Positions 1 to 13,700 of a stretch of 64,000 bases of DNA are shown here, one piece after another. The number at the start of each line of letters is the position of its first letter. Position 1 is the stretch's first letter. The stretch comes from Saururus chinensis. Its lineage: Eukaryota > Streptophyta > Magnoliopsida > Piperales > Saururaceae. The position numbers and the translations under genes were made by a program. Location: assembly GCA_035235625.1 (NCBI GenBank), contig CP141146.1, forward strand, positions 8,550,501-8,614,500. Direction: 5' to 3'. Under the pieces are notes generated by a model. It made no database searches. It had not been told where the DNA came from and saw nothing but the letters and a program-made list of their open reading frames with translations.

Positions 1-703
1 ATTGGTGCGAAAAAAAAAGAGCTGGTCATGTGCAAATACTGGCCAGGTTTTGTCAGCATGCCAATAAGTCCAGAATCTAGGGTAAACAGAACCAATTTGG
101 TGTCCACTTGGGCTGATATCGCTAGAAAGTATAGCGTGGATCCTAGTACAAGTTCGTTATCCCATCAATATCAGTTCAGCCCTGCATATTCACTCTCTAT
201 AATTCACCCGGAAACGATAGACTAAAGTTAGGTTTTTTTAGTGACATTTCCAGTTAACTTTTGAAATTAGAAGAAAATAAACAGAGTTCTTTCATGAGCA
301 TGAAGGTGCTAAACCAGAAATCGAAAAAGACCTCGAAGGAACATAACAATTATTAAAGAGCAACTCCGCCCCCAGGTGGCTTATATTCTGTAAACTTATC
401 GCTCTAAACGCAGACAACATTGAACCTTCCACTTTATAAACTTGTTTCAAAAAGATCATTAAACGGAGAGGTGACATCGAAACTAAGATTATAACATCAA
501 CTGTTCCGACCAACCCATGTTCAAATTAGACCACAATCTGTAATTCAACTTTTTCTATTTTTTTAAAAAGAACAAAAACAAACATCTACTGAACGTAAAA
601 GAAGAAAGAAGAAAGCAAATCAATCATACCAGAACTGAACAAAGTGCAAAACAATTCAATCAATTCAATTTAGTCAAATTTAATTTAATAAAACGGGACA
701 TAC
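1..703 (-). other. Intron 1 of the BPI/LBP gene (partial)
   Basis: AT-rich sequence with no exon of the BPI family on the minus strand and no conserved protein in any frame. The donor dinucleotide lies at 703-702, and the acceptor is outside the window. The short open frames here are low-complexity chance frames. Confidence 0.6.
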
Positions 704-1141
704 CAGAACTGAAGCTCGACCTTTGTCAGAGATATCAACGGGGATAAGCCATGTACTATAGGAATAACGCCAATTCATACTCAAATTCACGGTGGCACCA
801 GAGGCAACAATCACAAGACCTGACTCACCGGGCTTAATTTCCGAAGAAGAAACTTCAATCCCAGAGATGGTGATATTGGATAGTACGGCATGGACACTAC
901 CAATAAAGGGTATCTTCAAAGACTTCTGGATGGTGGGCAGTTTAAGAAAAGTGATGGACGAAAGCGCATAGTTGACCAACAAGTCCTTCACAAAGACGAG
1001 ACCTTTCTCAGAAACGGCCACTGATATGAACCCTTCCTCATCAGATTTCAAATGGGTAGTCGCCGAAGAAACACAAACGCTTGAAAGTAGCAGCAAACAG
1101 ACGATTGAGATACCCAGATGACAGAGGCCTTTGGATTGCAT
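704..1141 (-). CDS. BPI/LBP-family lipid-binding protein, first exon only (partial)
   Basis: The first 146 codons of a secreted protein of the plant LBP/BPI-related family, whose members bind bacterial lipopolysaccharide or other lipids outside the plasma membrane or in endomembranes. The ATG at 1141 opens a hydrophobic signal peptide (residues about 10-27, with an LLLLSS core). Next come the FISVAVSEKGLVFVKDLL block, the LPTIQKSLKIPFIG block and NLSMNWRYSYSTW, all typical of the N-terminal barrel of this family. The exon ends in phase 0 at a GT donor (703-702). No continuing exon is visible in 1-700, so that stretch is intron and the remaining exons lie left of the window. The gene is divergent from the remorin gene 470 bases away. 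The family call is strong. Ligand and location are family knowledge, not seen here. Confidence 0.85.
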
Positions 1142-1394
1142 GTGGACAGTTCAAAAGAATCGATTTTTCTGAAATTCCACAGATTCTTCAGTTCAGCAAC
1201 TGACAGAAAAACTACAGATATTTGGTAGGACTTGGCAATCTCCACCAATTCAACGATAAGGTCCGGCAACTGGGGAGTGGAGTGGAGACGAAGCAGAGGA
1301 AGATGGGTGGCTTGCAGGGAAGTTCGTTTCAGGAAGAAACCGGATCTTGTCCGGCTGTCCCATTCTGGGTTTCTGATGAACAGAACAGGCCCAG

Positions 1395-1500
1395 TATAGT
1401 GGCCCATTTAATCTTCGGATCAGCCCAAGTTTTTAGAAAGCCCACATTATTTCAGAAAAAGCCCACCAATGCAAATGGGCTGGAAAAGCCCAACATGAAA
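1395..1500. promoter_or_regulatory. Shared BPI/remorin promoter with a cluster of site II-like words
   Basis: The 470 bases between the two divergent start codons contain at least five copies of GGCCCA, AGCCCA or their complement within about 100 bases (near 1401, 1417, 1440, 1459 and 1485). These match the TGGGCC/T core bound by TCP factors in many plant housekeeping promoters. The spacing suggests one bidirectional promoter. Function is inferred from motif and position only. Confidence 0.4.
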
Positions 1501-1611
1501 ACGATTTTTTAAACATGTCCTTCCCCGGCCTCCCCCCTCTCCCGCCACCGCTCTGGTCTTCGTCTTCCCCGTCTCAGGCACTCAGGCGACCCAAGAAAGC
1601 CAAGAACGGCC

Positions 1612-3829
1612 ATGAAAGCTCCGGAGGCGTTGAAGGAAGAAGGCATGGAGTTCTCGACCTGCTGCAGCACCAACCAGAAGCACATCAAGCGCTTCTTCCC
1701 CTCCTCTGACTCGGACGGCTCGGCCCACGGCAGCGAGGAGGTGAGGACCACCCAGTGGAGACTCGACCACTCGGTCCCCACCATCAAGCCGCCCTTCGGC
1801 TCCGCCGCGTCGGGAAGCAAGGTTCCAGCCGTCTCCTCCGGAAGCTGCGCCTCTTGGACCCTCAGCTGCTTCCTCCAGGCCCTCCCCGCCACTCCTTCTC
1901 CCGTCTGCGGCCCATCCAGGCCGCCTGGTTACTCCTCCCGCCACCGCCCGCTCCACTCCAAGACCAAAATCTGTCTGAAAGAAAATGTTCGGTTCCCCTT
2001 CTGCAAATCTTTCCAACTTTCTTATCTTCGTTTCTCTTTTTCCATTCGGATTTGATTCTGATCGCTCTCTGCTTATGGGTTCTTCTAGCTCTAGTTTCTT
2101 TATTGCTCATACATTCTTATTCATGGTTAAAATGAAAAATCGTATCAGTTTTCACGTTATAATCTTCCATTGAATGGTTTTTCCTCGCTTCCTTCTCCCG
2201 TTCATTACATCTCTCTCTGAGCAAGAAATGCGACTTCTGTGTCATAATGTGGCTTCAACAAAGTGGGTTCTTTACATACTTTGCTGGATTTCACTTTGTC
2301 TGTTGTCATTACATTGTAATCTTCTGATTAATAAGTCCATAGTGATCTTCGTTTAACATTAGTTCTCATATAATTTGCTCTCATTGAATGGTGTTTCCTA
2401 GCTTCCGCAGTCTGGTGCTCTTACGATCTCTGAACAAGAACTGACTTCTGTGTCACAATTTCGTTTGAACAAAGTGATTTTTGATGTCTTTTGTTGGATA
2501 TCACTTTTGATTACATTGTAATGCTAGAGTTAATAGTAGTTTCTTGGATATGGCCATGGATTCTTCGTTTAACATGACTCGGTCTGAAAATTGATCTCAC
2601 ATTTTCAGAGCTTGCGTGTTTTGTCCCCTGACAAGAAATCGAAGTTGAGTGAGCTTGAAGAGGGAGCCAAGCACCAAGAGTTCCCTGTCTATCTGTGGAA
2701 CAGAACAGCAAGTGGCCTGGAAAAAATCCTGGATTACAAAATTGAGCATCCTGCATCATTGAGTAGGAGCGCAAGCAACGGTGACACCACTGTGTCAGAT
2801 GCTATGGACGAAAGGACGAGTCTACTCCCTGGTAATGGCTTTCACTCAATGTTTCAGCCTATCTTGTTTTAAGCGTTTCAAATAATCCACAATGAATATA
2901 ATCAATTTTTAAACATTATTTGCCCATAAGCTAAAAAGGTTGGCATGATTGTGAATCATTATTTTGGGTCCTTCTAGTTTTGGGTATGATTCATATTAAT
3001 GTTGTTACTTATTATGATAGTTTCATCCCTTGTCTGCTTGCTTGATTCGGTAATGTTGGAAGTCTCCGTGCATTCCAGGTGATAACGAGGGTCGTTCAAA
3101 CACGGGGAGCACAGCCTACGATAGCTGTATATCGCTGATCTCAACACATGGAAGACCATTCAATGACTTCCTGGAAGAAATCAAGACGAGCGAGATTATG
3201 ACCAAACTTGTTGCCTGGAAGGAAGCTAAAATTGTTAACCTTCTGAACAAGTACAATATGCTTTCTTTGGTACCCGAGTACCCCTCAAACACAGATAACG
3301 ATAATTAGCTCTTATGTCTCTAATGTTGATTTTCAGGCTAAATAAGAAAGAGAATGAAATAAGCGAGTGGAAGATCAAAGAGACAGCTAAAGCAAAAGCA
3401 AGGGTCAAGGAAATGGAGGTATCCGCTTAAGTAATAATGCGACTTTCAATTGCTTATACAAAAATTGATCAGCACGCGACGGCCTAGTTTCAATTGCTTT
3501 CGAAAAATAGATACATAAATCCACCTAAACGTCAGAACAAGGCATGACAACACAAAGGTTTTTTATATTATAGATGCAATTTCACTAGATTCACCGCCAG
3601 ACAGGCAAATTTTACATACAGGTGTTCATTGCAACAGAGAAAGATGGAGGACAAACGGATGAAAGCACTGGACAAGGTGCAGAAAAAGATAAGCCACGTG
3701 GAGACAAAGGCCAACATGAAGAAGATGAAGCAGAGGGATTCCACTGCAAAAAAGATATCAAAACTGTCCAATTCCATCGATCGGGTGTCAACCACCGGAA
3801 AGCTACCATGGAGGTTCTTCTTTCTGTAA
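1612..3829 (+). CDS. Remorin family protein, five exons
   Basis: Exons 1612-1821, 2609-2831, 3079-3250, 3337-3418 and 3638-3829 join in phase to 292 codons plus TAA. Remorins are plant-specific, plasma-membrane-associated proteins that organise nanodomains in plant-microbe and virus-movement responses. The N-terminal part (residues 1-170) is polar, Ser-rich and probably disordered. From about residue 172 comes the Remorin_C coiled coil: a stretch with VAWKEAKIVNLLNKLNKKE, then KIKETAKAKARVKEMERKMEDKRMK spread across the exon 4/5 joint, rich in Lys and Glu. The tail ends in an aromatic-hydrophobic LPWRFFFL, which could serve as the C-terminal membrane anchor. The exon 1 donor (AAG|GTTCCA) is weak but is the one that keeps phase 0 into exon 2. 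An internal ATG at 1645 is an alternative start. The family call is good. Exon 1 is the least certain part. Confidence 0.8.
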
Positions 3830-4799
3830 GTCCAAGCAGTTTCATACTAACAAAGGCCATTGAAGAACGAACCCGGCCCTGGCAACTTTTTGTCTAACAT
3901 TTGTACTTGCAATCCATTTTTGAAGTAGAGATATTAAAGAAACATTTTATCCTAAAAATTTGTCGAATTGTCTAGGTAATTTGAATGAGTGCAAAGCTTT
4001 TAGAAAAGCACGTGACATGAGAACAAAATATTTCAGTTGTCTAGAATAATAGATGAGTACAGTACAATGAAAGAATAAGCTTCGCTATCTTTCTACCTAG
4101 TAACAGCATAATGGCGTCTAGATGTTATAAGAAAATAATTCAGCAAAAATTACTGCAGAATACCTACACCATGTGTCCCACCGTTCGACCAGCTAGCCTC
4201 ATCCATTCACAAAACGGCTTCCCATGGAGCAGAGTGCCGCCCTCAAGCTTCACTGCCACCAGTATTCACAACTTCTATCCCCATCCAACAGAGCCCGAGC
4301 AACAGATTAACATTTACCCAATCTCAACTCAAACAACGTCCGATTGGCGACTTCAATCCAGTGTAGACCCATCTTCACAAGAAGCTAAGATGTATTCTCA
4401 ACCATTAGGCAAATATTTCTTGTCCACATGACACACATCAAGACAACCAGCAGGAACAATGAATAGATCCCCAGTATTTGTGCACAAAAAATGGTATAGC
4501 AACTATACCATTAAAAGAAAAAAAAGAAATTATTAATAAAGGTTTAACTATTGACAAAGCAGATGGTCTATCACCATCAGTGTACAATGTAATCTAATTC
4601 TACCAAAATTTGGCAAACAATGTAATCTAATTCTACCAAAATTTGGTATACAACGTAATCTAATTCTACCAAAATTTGGTATACAACGCAATCTAATTCT
4701 ACCAAAATTTGGTATACAATGTAATCTAATTCTACAAAATAATTGAGAAATACAGCTCCATTCCCAAAATATTAACACATGATCCTTAGTAGAATATTC
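3830..4799. other. Convergent 3' region between remorin and NOT1
   Basis: Holds the 3' untranslated regions of the two convergent genes. The only structure I see is the 33-base tandem repeat at 4582-4735. An open frame at 4111-4431 has no recognisable domain or splice context. Confidence 0.6.
4582..4735. repeat. 33-base minisatellite in the NOT1 3' UTR
   Basis: Five copies of a 33-base unit, with AATCTAATTCTACC starting at 4591, 4624, 4657, 4690 and 4723. Each copy carries the near-palindrome CCAAAATTTGG. The array begins about 65 bases beyond the NOT1 stop codon on the minus strand, so it is probably transcribed in the 3' UTR. Confidence 0.9.
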
Positions 4800-7700
4800 T
4801 CAAATACCACCAGAAACCATGGCATCATCCACAGCCTTTGGACCTCCACATGATCTAGAAACAGATTCAAACAATTTTTCAATCTCGGGTGCGCACCGAG
4901 TGAAACCACGACTCCAAAAATCATACCTGGGATTCTGCAGGAAGAAATGAAATAAATTACACCTCGTGAACTCTCCAAGATTAAAAGATAATCATTAATA
5001 TTTTTTTCAAAGCATCTATCAGCACAACCCATAGAAGGATGCAAAAATTTCAAGCCACTACGATACTGCTGACTACAAATAAAAAACGCAAGGCAAGAGA
5101 GAAATTTGGACGGCAGAAAGTTAAGAATGCCAACATACCTTAATGAGCTCAATGAATGTAATTAGTAGACCCCAGGGATGTGGCCGGTTCACTATCAATC
5201 GTTCCAACAGCACTCTTGTTATTTGCTCTTGGATAATATCCTACAAAACATAATTTACATCATAACATAATTAATGCCCATCATATATGCCTAAACACAG
5301 TTTAAGCAGCTTAAAATTTGGCAACCTTGGGGCTGGTTAAGAAGAACTGATAGAAAATGACTGTTTTCGTAACAGTGATACTGAAATTTCAACAGATACA
5401 TTTTGGACTACAATTTAACTAAAATTTGAATCTACTGAAATTATTTCATCTTTTTATAAATGAAAAACAAGCCTTTAGCATGAACTGTATGTTAATAGAC
5501 TTCATAATGACATTAGAAATGAAAAATAGTATCCTAATCATGAAGTGCCTTTTCCCAACAATTTGGGGTGAGCAATATGGATCTTGAACATCCACCATTG
5601 AACACAAAAACGAGTTAAGGACATAAAAAACAAGGTAATAGACGTACGAACAATTCCTAAGCCCATTACATCCAACAGCATAAAAACAAGCTAATAGACG
5701 CAAGAACAATTCCTAAGCCCATTACATCCAACAGCATAGCTTTTAAAGACAAACTTGCAAGGGCATTGTAGAAGATATTAATATTTCTGAAACTTGATGA
5801 TGTGACATTAGCTATGAATGCTATGCTCTTTTATCCAGTAATACCTCTAGAAAATTACAGACATAAAAGACAGGAATTGTTATCGCCAGACAGGTTAATT
5901 CGCTTTTAGTAATAAATAATTATTTTAAAAAGTGCCTAGACCTATGAGGAAAAAGTATACCTGGTTAGCTTCAGCGAACAAGTAGAGTAAGACAAAGGAG
6001 AAATAATGTGTGTGATTGTTTGGGTAACGTAATTGATTTGCTATGGCATTGAGGAAAAAATAGCGCCCTTCAGAATCTAAATCCCTGATCAGGGATTTGT
6101 ATATCTCCATGGCAGTGCTGGCGAAGAAAATATCCATGGGTGGTGTGTGGCTCATCTGCGTTGGTGATGGAGGTGGAGATTTATTCTGCATTTGTTGGAT
6201 TGCCTACGTTCCCAGAAATAGTCAAGTGGATAATATGCCAGATTTAAACTCGAAACAGTTTTAGTAGATACCAAATGAAAAAGTAATACAAAAGTTGAGC
6301 TCGTACCTGCATGCCCACATAAAGCACAAGCGAATTGATCAGTGGAACATTGTAGCGGGTCCCAGCCAAAGAAGCTTCATTTTGTGGTAGCAGAAGTTTC
6401 TGTTTCAACTCAGTCAATAGAGAAGATCCTTGTTGCCTTGTCTGTAAATATAGATAAGTCATTAAATAAAGGATCCAGACGGAAAATCCAACAGAAGTCA
6501 CATGATCTTACAACTATAGCTAGAAACAATCATGTCCTAAAATTGTGGAACACAAAAGAAAAAAAAGCACATCAGAAGCAATGATAAGAATAGACTACCA
6601 TTAACTTCTCAAATAGGAGTTTACAAGATAGTCAAGGCAGTTTAGACGAATAAGCTACTTTCGAACAGCGGTGTAATAAATATACATTTAAGCAGTCCGA
6701 GCGGTTCGTTGAGAATAATGGTTGCCATATTTGACATTATCGTCCAATTCAAATATTTTGCCAAAATATTACCTACTGAAGATAGAATTTTTCTCCACTG
6801 ATAAAGAACTGACTAGCAGCTAGATCTCGGTCCTTAGATCCAAACCTAGAATATGTGAGCAGCATCTCTAAAGTGATGCAAAATAAACATATACCTTGGT
6901 CAGCATATCAGCCACATACCTTGAGATACTCATCAATATCGGCCTTCAGCTGTTTAGCTTTCAAAGCAGCATCAACCTCAGAAAGAATATGTGGAGACTG
7001 GCTGATTTCAGCCAGTAGATCAATCTTCACAAAGGACAAGAAGTGAGTACTGAATCTTGACTGGTCAAGAAAGCAGACAAAGCAAATCTGAGCTATCAAG
7101 TCCAAACTACCTTCAGGTTAGGCGTAGAAGGATCAGGTAGCCTCATATTGCGTGGAAATGCACTAAGTATTACATTTCGCATTTGAATGCAACTGGAAGG
7201 AATTACATCACAGAAACTAAAATGGTAGTCACAGAGGAATTCTGGAAAATCGTGTAATAGAACAAGCAGCACTCTTAGAGTTCCTCTGTATAGGTACTGC
7301 ACCTGCCAAAAAATGGAAGAACAGTACAAATGTGTAAATGCAAATTTTCAGGAAACACTAACAAAAAGAAATTGCTGTCAGGAGGGGATAATGCTGTTCA
7401 AGATGGCAAAGAAACACAAACCGAATCTCCAAGTTCAGAAATTCTCAAGTATGGTTCCATGAATTTGAACAGGTCCACCAGCAACCGTTGAACAAAAGGC
7501 CAGCCTTTTTGTGAAGGACTCATAAGCAATTTGGGCATAAAACTTCTGTGGCTAATTAACTCCAGCCATGCAAAGCTGAGACATATGTGTACAAGTTACA
7601 ATCAGAATTTGAAAAGGAAAAAAAACAATAAAAATACTTCACTTGGGTAACGAAGATAAAGAAATGAGAGCAAGAGAAAACCTAAAAGAAGGAACCTTCA

Positions 7701-10700
7701 AAGGCTGTAGCACATGAAAAGCATTTGCAAAGGCCGTTAAGATCTATAAATATATGTATCCCGTCAGTAACAAGCGGCATCAACTATGGGTAGCATAATA
7801 ACACTAATGAGTGAACCCATATGTTACCTGGAAGCTGGATCCATCAAAAATGGGATCCGGGGAGCCAAGGTCCATAAGCAAGTTAACAAACAACCTGAAA
7901 TATGGCCTTGGATTAAAAGATGACTTCTTCTCATCAGCATCCCTCTGGATGACCCTTACCGTAACACTCAAAATCTGATATTTCACATGATAATGAAAAT
8001 AAGTCAGAGGATAATGTCAAATCGAAATAATAAAAAAAGTCCCAGGACAATCTAAATAAGTCCCATAAAACATACAAGCAAAGTGAAAAGAACAAGCATA
8101 ATCTTTTTCACCAACCTTCGGCAGGAGAAGGGCTTTAGTAGAAGTTTGCTCCATTGAGTTGAACTGTAAGAAAAAAGGTAAATATAATCATCAGCTACAA
8201 CTAACAAATAGCTACATGAAAACAGCACTTCTATTTACAACTGAAACATAATCAATATTGGAATATCAAAATGTAAAGCTACCTTCAGAAGGAACACAAC
8301 AAGCTTTCCATACATATCAATAGCAATAAATGAGAGCTGAACTTGCTGAGATACATGCAATGATAGCATATTGGAATTCACCACTTCAGCAGTGTTTAAG
8401 CATTGTGCCACAGAAAGTTCCTAAATTTGTAAAAAGATAATATAATAAAGTGCATATTGTTCAAGAAATAAATACAAATAAGAGAAGTAAACGAAAATTA
8501 CTGTAAGGATGCGGAAGAAACGATCCGTCATATCATCTCCTTTAAGCAGGCCACTCTGCTGAAGTTGTGATATTAAATGAGAACGTGCCGCATCAGTTGC
8601 AGCAGGATGTTCACAAAGTTGCCGCCATTCATTAAAAAGAACAGAGACCTGGAATAAGCAAACAAAATTAACATTGTAGAAAGGAGAAAATTTTCTGATA
8701 ATGGCACCCATAATAACAGCAATCCCAACAAATTTCCTATTGAAGATACTTAAAAAGAAAACCTATTGAACTTTGGAGGGAAGCAGGACAGAGATCATGG
8801 TGAGGAAAACTCATGCTACACAGTCTCACAAGAGTACATTTGACTGCTCCTTTTTCAATTTTTACAGACACATTTTATGGAAAAACTAGAGCAGCTGCCC
8901 AGGTAAGTTGGGTGTGTGCAAGGACATCGCGGACCTTTTTTCAGCGCAACTTCAGGTGTTAAACATCACAGTAGAACCAACAGCGCGGACCTTTTTTCAG
9001 CGCAACTTCAGGTGTTAAACATCACAGTAGAACCAACAGCCCCCACCCCCCCCCCCCCCAAAAAAGGAAAAAGAAAAACTGTTGAAAGCATTTCACACTC
9101 ACTTGCTACCCAATGGAATGTCAATTTATAAAAGCGACAGAATTTCTCAATCAGATCGACTCAAGGAACATAGAACGCAATTATATACAATAGTATAACG
9201 TTACTATATCCACTAATTGCATAGAACCAAAAAGGATACACAAAGCAATAATTTACCACCAGCTCATATGCATACCAAAATCGGTTATACAAAACACTCA
9301 AGAGCCATCTAAAAATTCTGTTCTCAAGCTTTATACTAGCTATGCACATGTAGAGATTCCTCATAGACTCCTGACTCCAATGGAATTCATTAAGCAAATC
9401 TATCTAACAATTAAGCACCTTAAACAAAACCGTAACTAAGGCATTACCTGATCGCGGAACCCAGCAGGATCAGCAGCTGTGGGCTCCGTCATACCAAAAT
9501 CATCCCGATTTGTCACAGAACGACCAAGAGGAACCTGTTTCAGACAAACTTCAAGGAATTACAAATTATTTATACAACATGGCGCAGATGATTAAAGGTT
9601 AATCTACATCAACATTGACCTTTTTGTCCTTGGATAGCCTCGCCTTATCATCCTTGCCAATGACAAATCCAGGCAAGGATCCGGCATTGGCAGATAAATT
9701 CTTGGTATACTCAACCAGCAGCTGCAAAGCTTCTGGAGAACCCGGTCTCATAGCCGCCTTAATGATATAAGTACTTGTCAGAAGGCATGTAATTTGACAA
9801 AAAAACAGATGGCATATAAGTTGCATCATGGGGCAAAGAACAAGCACTGAGCTACATACCTTAGTCAAAGCATCAAGCAGATTGTAGAGCTCTGAAGCGC
9901 TAATTGCAGGTTCCTGCCCCAACAGACTCATGACCAGAGAGACTGCAAACTCCGTGGCAGCCGCTGTTGAAAAAGAGAGGATAAAGTTCAAAAGAGCAGT
10001 CACTCAACATAACTACATATTAAATAATGCTATTGAACATACTATTTCTTCCCCCATCAATCAGTTTTGCCAGATGTACATTATACTCTGCAAGGCTTAG
10101 CAGCTCAGAGCGAATGAGACCTACAGTGATATCTTTATTAAACTTCCTTTCCTCATCCGAATAAATTACCTGGAAAAAAATTTTAAGTATTAGCTAAACA
10201 AATTCAGCAAAAGATTAAAGAAGCTACTTATGAATACAGAAAGAACACTAGTATGTACAATGTAAAGCACAAGAGAATGAACAATCCAAAGAGAGCCAGA
10301 AGAAATGAAACAGAACTTAAAAATCCTAATTAAATGAAAATTTATACTGAAACATGTGTGTGGGCGTGCGCCCGTGCACGTGCATGTGTGCACGCGCGTG
10401 CACGTGTGAATGTGTGTGTGCATGCACATGTGGGGGTGGGCTAGTGTGTGTGTGTGTGCATGCGTATGTGTGTTACTAAAAAAGGCAGTGTCCAACATAA
10501 ATGCCTAAGAATGTAAGTTCGTACTTTCTCTTTCAGAACTAAATACAAAGGGAATGACATACCCAGCTTGTCAGTTCCTTTACAACAAGCTTGCAGACAT
10601 CTCGGATAGCTACTAGAGCTGAAAGGTGGGAACTAACATGCAAACTGTTTGAAGCATTATCATATAATCGTTGGAAGACCTGTTTACATTGACAAATAAC

Positions 10701-13700
10701 GAGATTACATATTTTCTTTTGCTAAAGATATTAAATGAGTAAAAGATACGCAATTTCAGTAGTCTACCTTCTGTGCGACGGCCAAGGAAGCCTCATCCCT
10801 GCTAACGCATCTGAGTAAGATTTCAGGAAACTCGGCAATAACTCCCTGCATAAAAGGCAATATATGCATAAACTTTTTGACACTTTCACTTCAAATATAC
10901 AATATGAGGGCTTTTGTTGGAGTATTTGCATATAATAAGGGAAAGAGACATTAGGCTACTAAAAAAGATCAAAATTACATTAGGCTTCTAAAAAAAAAAA
11001 AAGATCCACCAAAATCAAAATGTTAAAAGTATGTACATTAGGCTACTAAAGAAAGATCGACCAAAATCAATGCTAAAGTACTTGCACACCATTCATATTT
11101 CAAGTAGAAATAAAAGAATACCTGAATGTCAGCATCCGCAGCATCTTTTGCAATCAAAGACTCCAACTGAAAAATGATACATTTTTTAAGCTACTGAATA
11201 AAACACAGAAGGAATTCTACATCTCCATTTTTTAAGTGAAGAAAGCAATAAAAATTTTACCTTCTGCGCAACTATCTGATATTTGTCCACTGCATCTCCT
11301 GTTGTCAGTAAAGCTTCTGAGACACTACCCACCAACCGATCTGCCGGAGTAGATGAAGAATGCAAGAGCGATCCCAATTCCTAACAATTAATCATGTATA
11401 TATTAATGCTACAAAATTCCCCACGTTATAAAGATGCAACATGAAAGCCTCATACATTTGCAGTACTAGACGCTTCTATTGGATGCAATTCTATGGTTGC
11501 AGCAGTTGACGTAAAAGGAGAAACAGTAGAATTAACATCTACACTGTGTTGAAGGCCACCATCAGTTGCACCAACATGTGTGGATGGGTTACTGTGCAGG
11601 ACAAAAAGAAAAAAAATTCCAGGTTAGCAATTAATGCTTTCATAGAGACGTCTCAGAGAGAGACAGAGAGAGCAAATCGAGGCTCAAAACCACCTCAAAG
11701 TTTGTGATGAACCAGTGTCAATTTCTTCAGGTATGAATTCTATTTGTTGTGCAACTCCACCAAATCCTTGAGCCATTTGGGCTGCAGAATATATGCTCGA
11801 GTTTAGTTGTCCAGAAGAACTATAGACACGGGATAATCCCGGATTGACAGAGCTTGCAGATGGTACAACACTTGAACTTTGTGATGACTGGTTTTGCCAC
11901 GTTCTGACAAAATCCTAACATACAGAAAACCTATTGTAAGAAGAGTGTCAACCACATTCCAGCAAAATAAATGGGCATCGTGATTACAATTGCCAACCTC
12001 ATAGACTCGCTGTTGAGAAGGGGATAAGCGACCAGGGTTGGGGCGAAGTGCTTCTGGTACACAAGCAAAAGGTCCTTGAGCATATGTAGTGGCATCATAG
12101 TATTGGGAACCAACTCCCTCTCTCAGCTTCCTCCTCTGCGCAAGTTGTGGAGCTATCTCTCCATCAATTGTTTGGATCGCCTGTAGTAACATAAAGCAAA
12201 GATTACTTCCAAGAAGCCCTAAAAGTTCACATTGAACAATTACAATATCAGATCCTATAGCACATAGTCAGATATCAAATTATTTGAAACATAGGTAAGT
12301 CATACAAAGATGCAACATAAGAAATTACACCAATGAAGACATAGAGTGCTTTCATGATGAGCATCAGCAACTAACTCTATGGAACAAAGAGTTACACAAT
12401 ATAACACCTGCAAAATCCCTATGTGCAGCTGTATTTGATTTGGCAAAAGATAATAGACTACAGAGTATCCTCCAACAGCATAAACACAAGAAAAAGAAGA
12501 ATGACAACAGAAGACGAAAGGACCCACCTTCTCAGTAGCAGATTGCTCAATAATAGCACAACCAAGATCAAGATTGTCATTCGTCATAAGCTGAACAGTT
12601 TGTTCCAGAAGTTCACCATTAGGAACTATTGTCTGAACTAAACTCTTCAGGTGATTTGTCAAGGCAGTACGAAGAGGTTCCTAGCAAAATATAAATTACT
12701 TGTGTTAGTTCTTAACAACTGACTCAAATAAAACAATAGTTCCTCTGTCCCACTATAAGCGTCCTATTTGGCTTTTCAAAATGAACTAAAATAGGACACT
12801 TATTGTGGAACACAAGGAGTATTTTACAGATGCTACAAACAGGTTTTGTAAAGAAAAGATCCATAAAATATTGTATAATAGAGAAAAGGAACCTTGCATG
12901 TCACATGAGCTAGACTTCCTGCTAGACTTGCCACAATCAAATGCGCAGCATTGAATATGCGGCTTTCATCCGATTCCATGGAATAGTCCTGACAATAAGC
13001 ATCAAGGCATTGTAGAAATATTAGTTACCGCAGCAAAATAGCTGTCAAAGAATATGAACATCCACAAATTGTAAACAAAATCAAAATATTGTAGATAAAC
13101 CTTTAGCACAAGTTCCTTGGATGTCAGCATTGCTATTGTAACACTGCGATGTACAACTGGGTTTATAATTTCCCTGATTGCCCTTTCCATTGCAAGTGGA
13201 AGAACCCTGTCAAAAAAAGAATATATGAGGTTTAATAATAAAAACAGCTATTCAAACACAGAGTTTATCAGCTCCAAACCTCTGAAATTGCAAATTTAAT
13301 CCCAAAGCGCTGAGTTTAGGGTTGACAATAATTTGAGCGCCAATGTTGGGAATTGCAGTAGGAAGCTGCAAGGAACAAACTGCAATAAGTATCTAATTTG
13401 CAGACCAACAAATAACAACGGAGTCAGTCTAAAAGAGTGTTTGTGTTTCTAATAACATAAAGGTTAACCACATAGATACAGAATTGGTTATGAGTTTCAG
13501 CCAAGTAAAAGTCAGAGCAGTGATATAATTTCTTGTATTTCTACCTTATCAGTTTTCTCACTCTGCTTCCATGCCTCAAAATAAGCTAACTGCTTGAAAG
13601 ACATTCACATTTACATTAAACTGCCACGATTAATATATTTTCATGAATTATACTGATGTTTGCTACATTTCTTTTGATGCATGCACCATACAGAGACCAT

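Noticed and set aside
1582-2135. Several long GC-rich open frames overlapping remorin exon 1
   Set aside because: They are not compatible in phase with the conserved downstream remorin exons and look like by-products of local GC content in the leader and intron 1.
10190-10498. His/Thr-rich 102-residue frame
   Set aside because: It is a translation of the GT/GC simple repeat inside a NOT1 intron.
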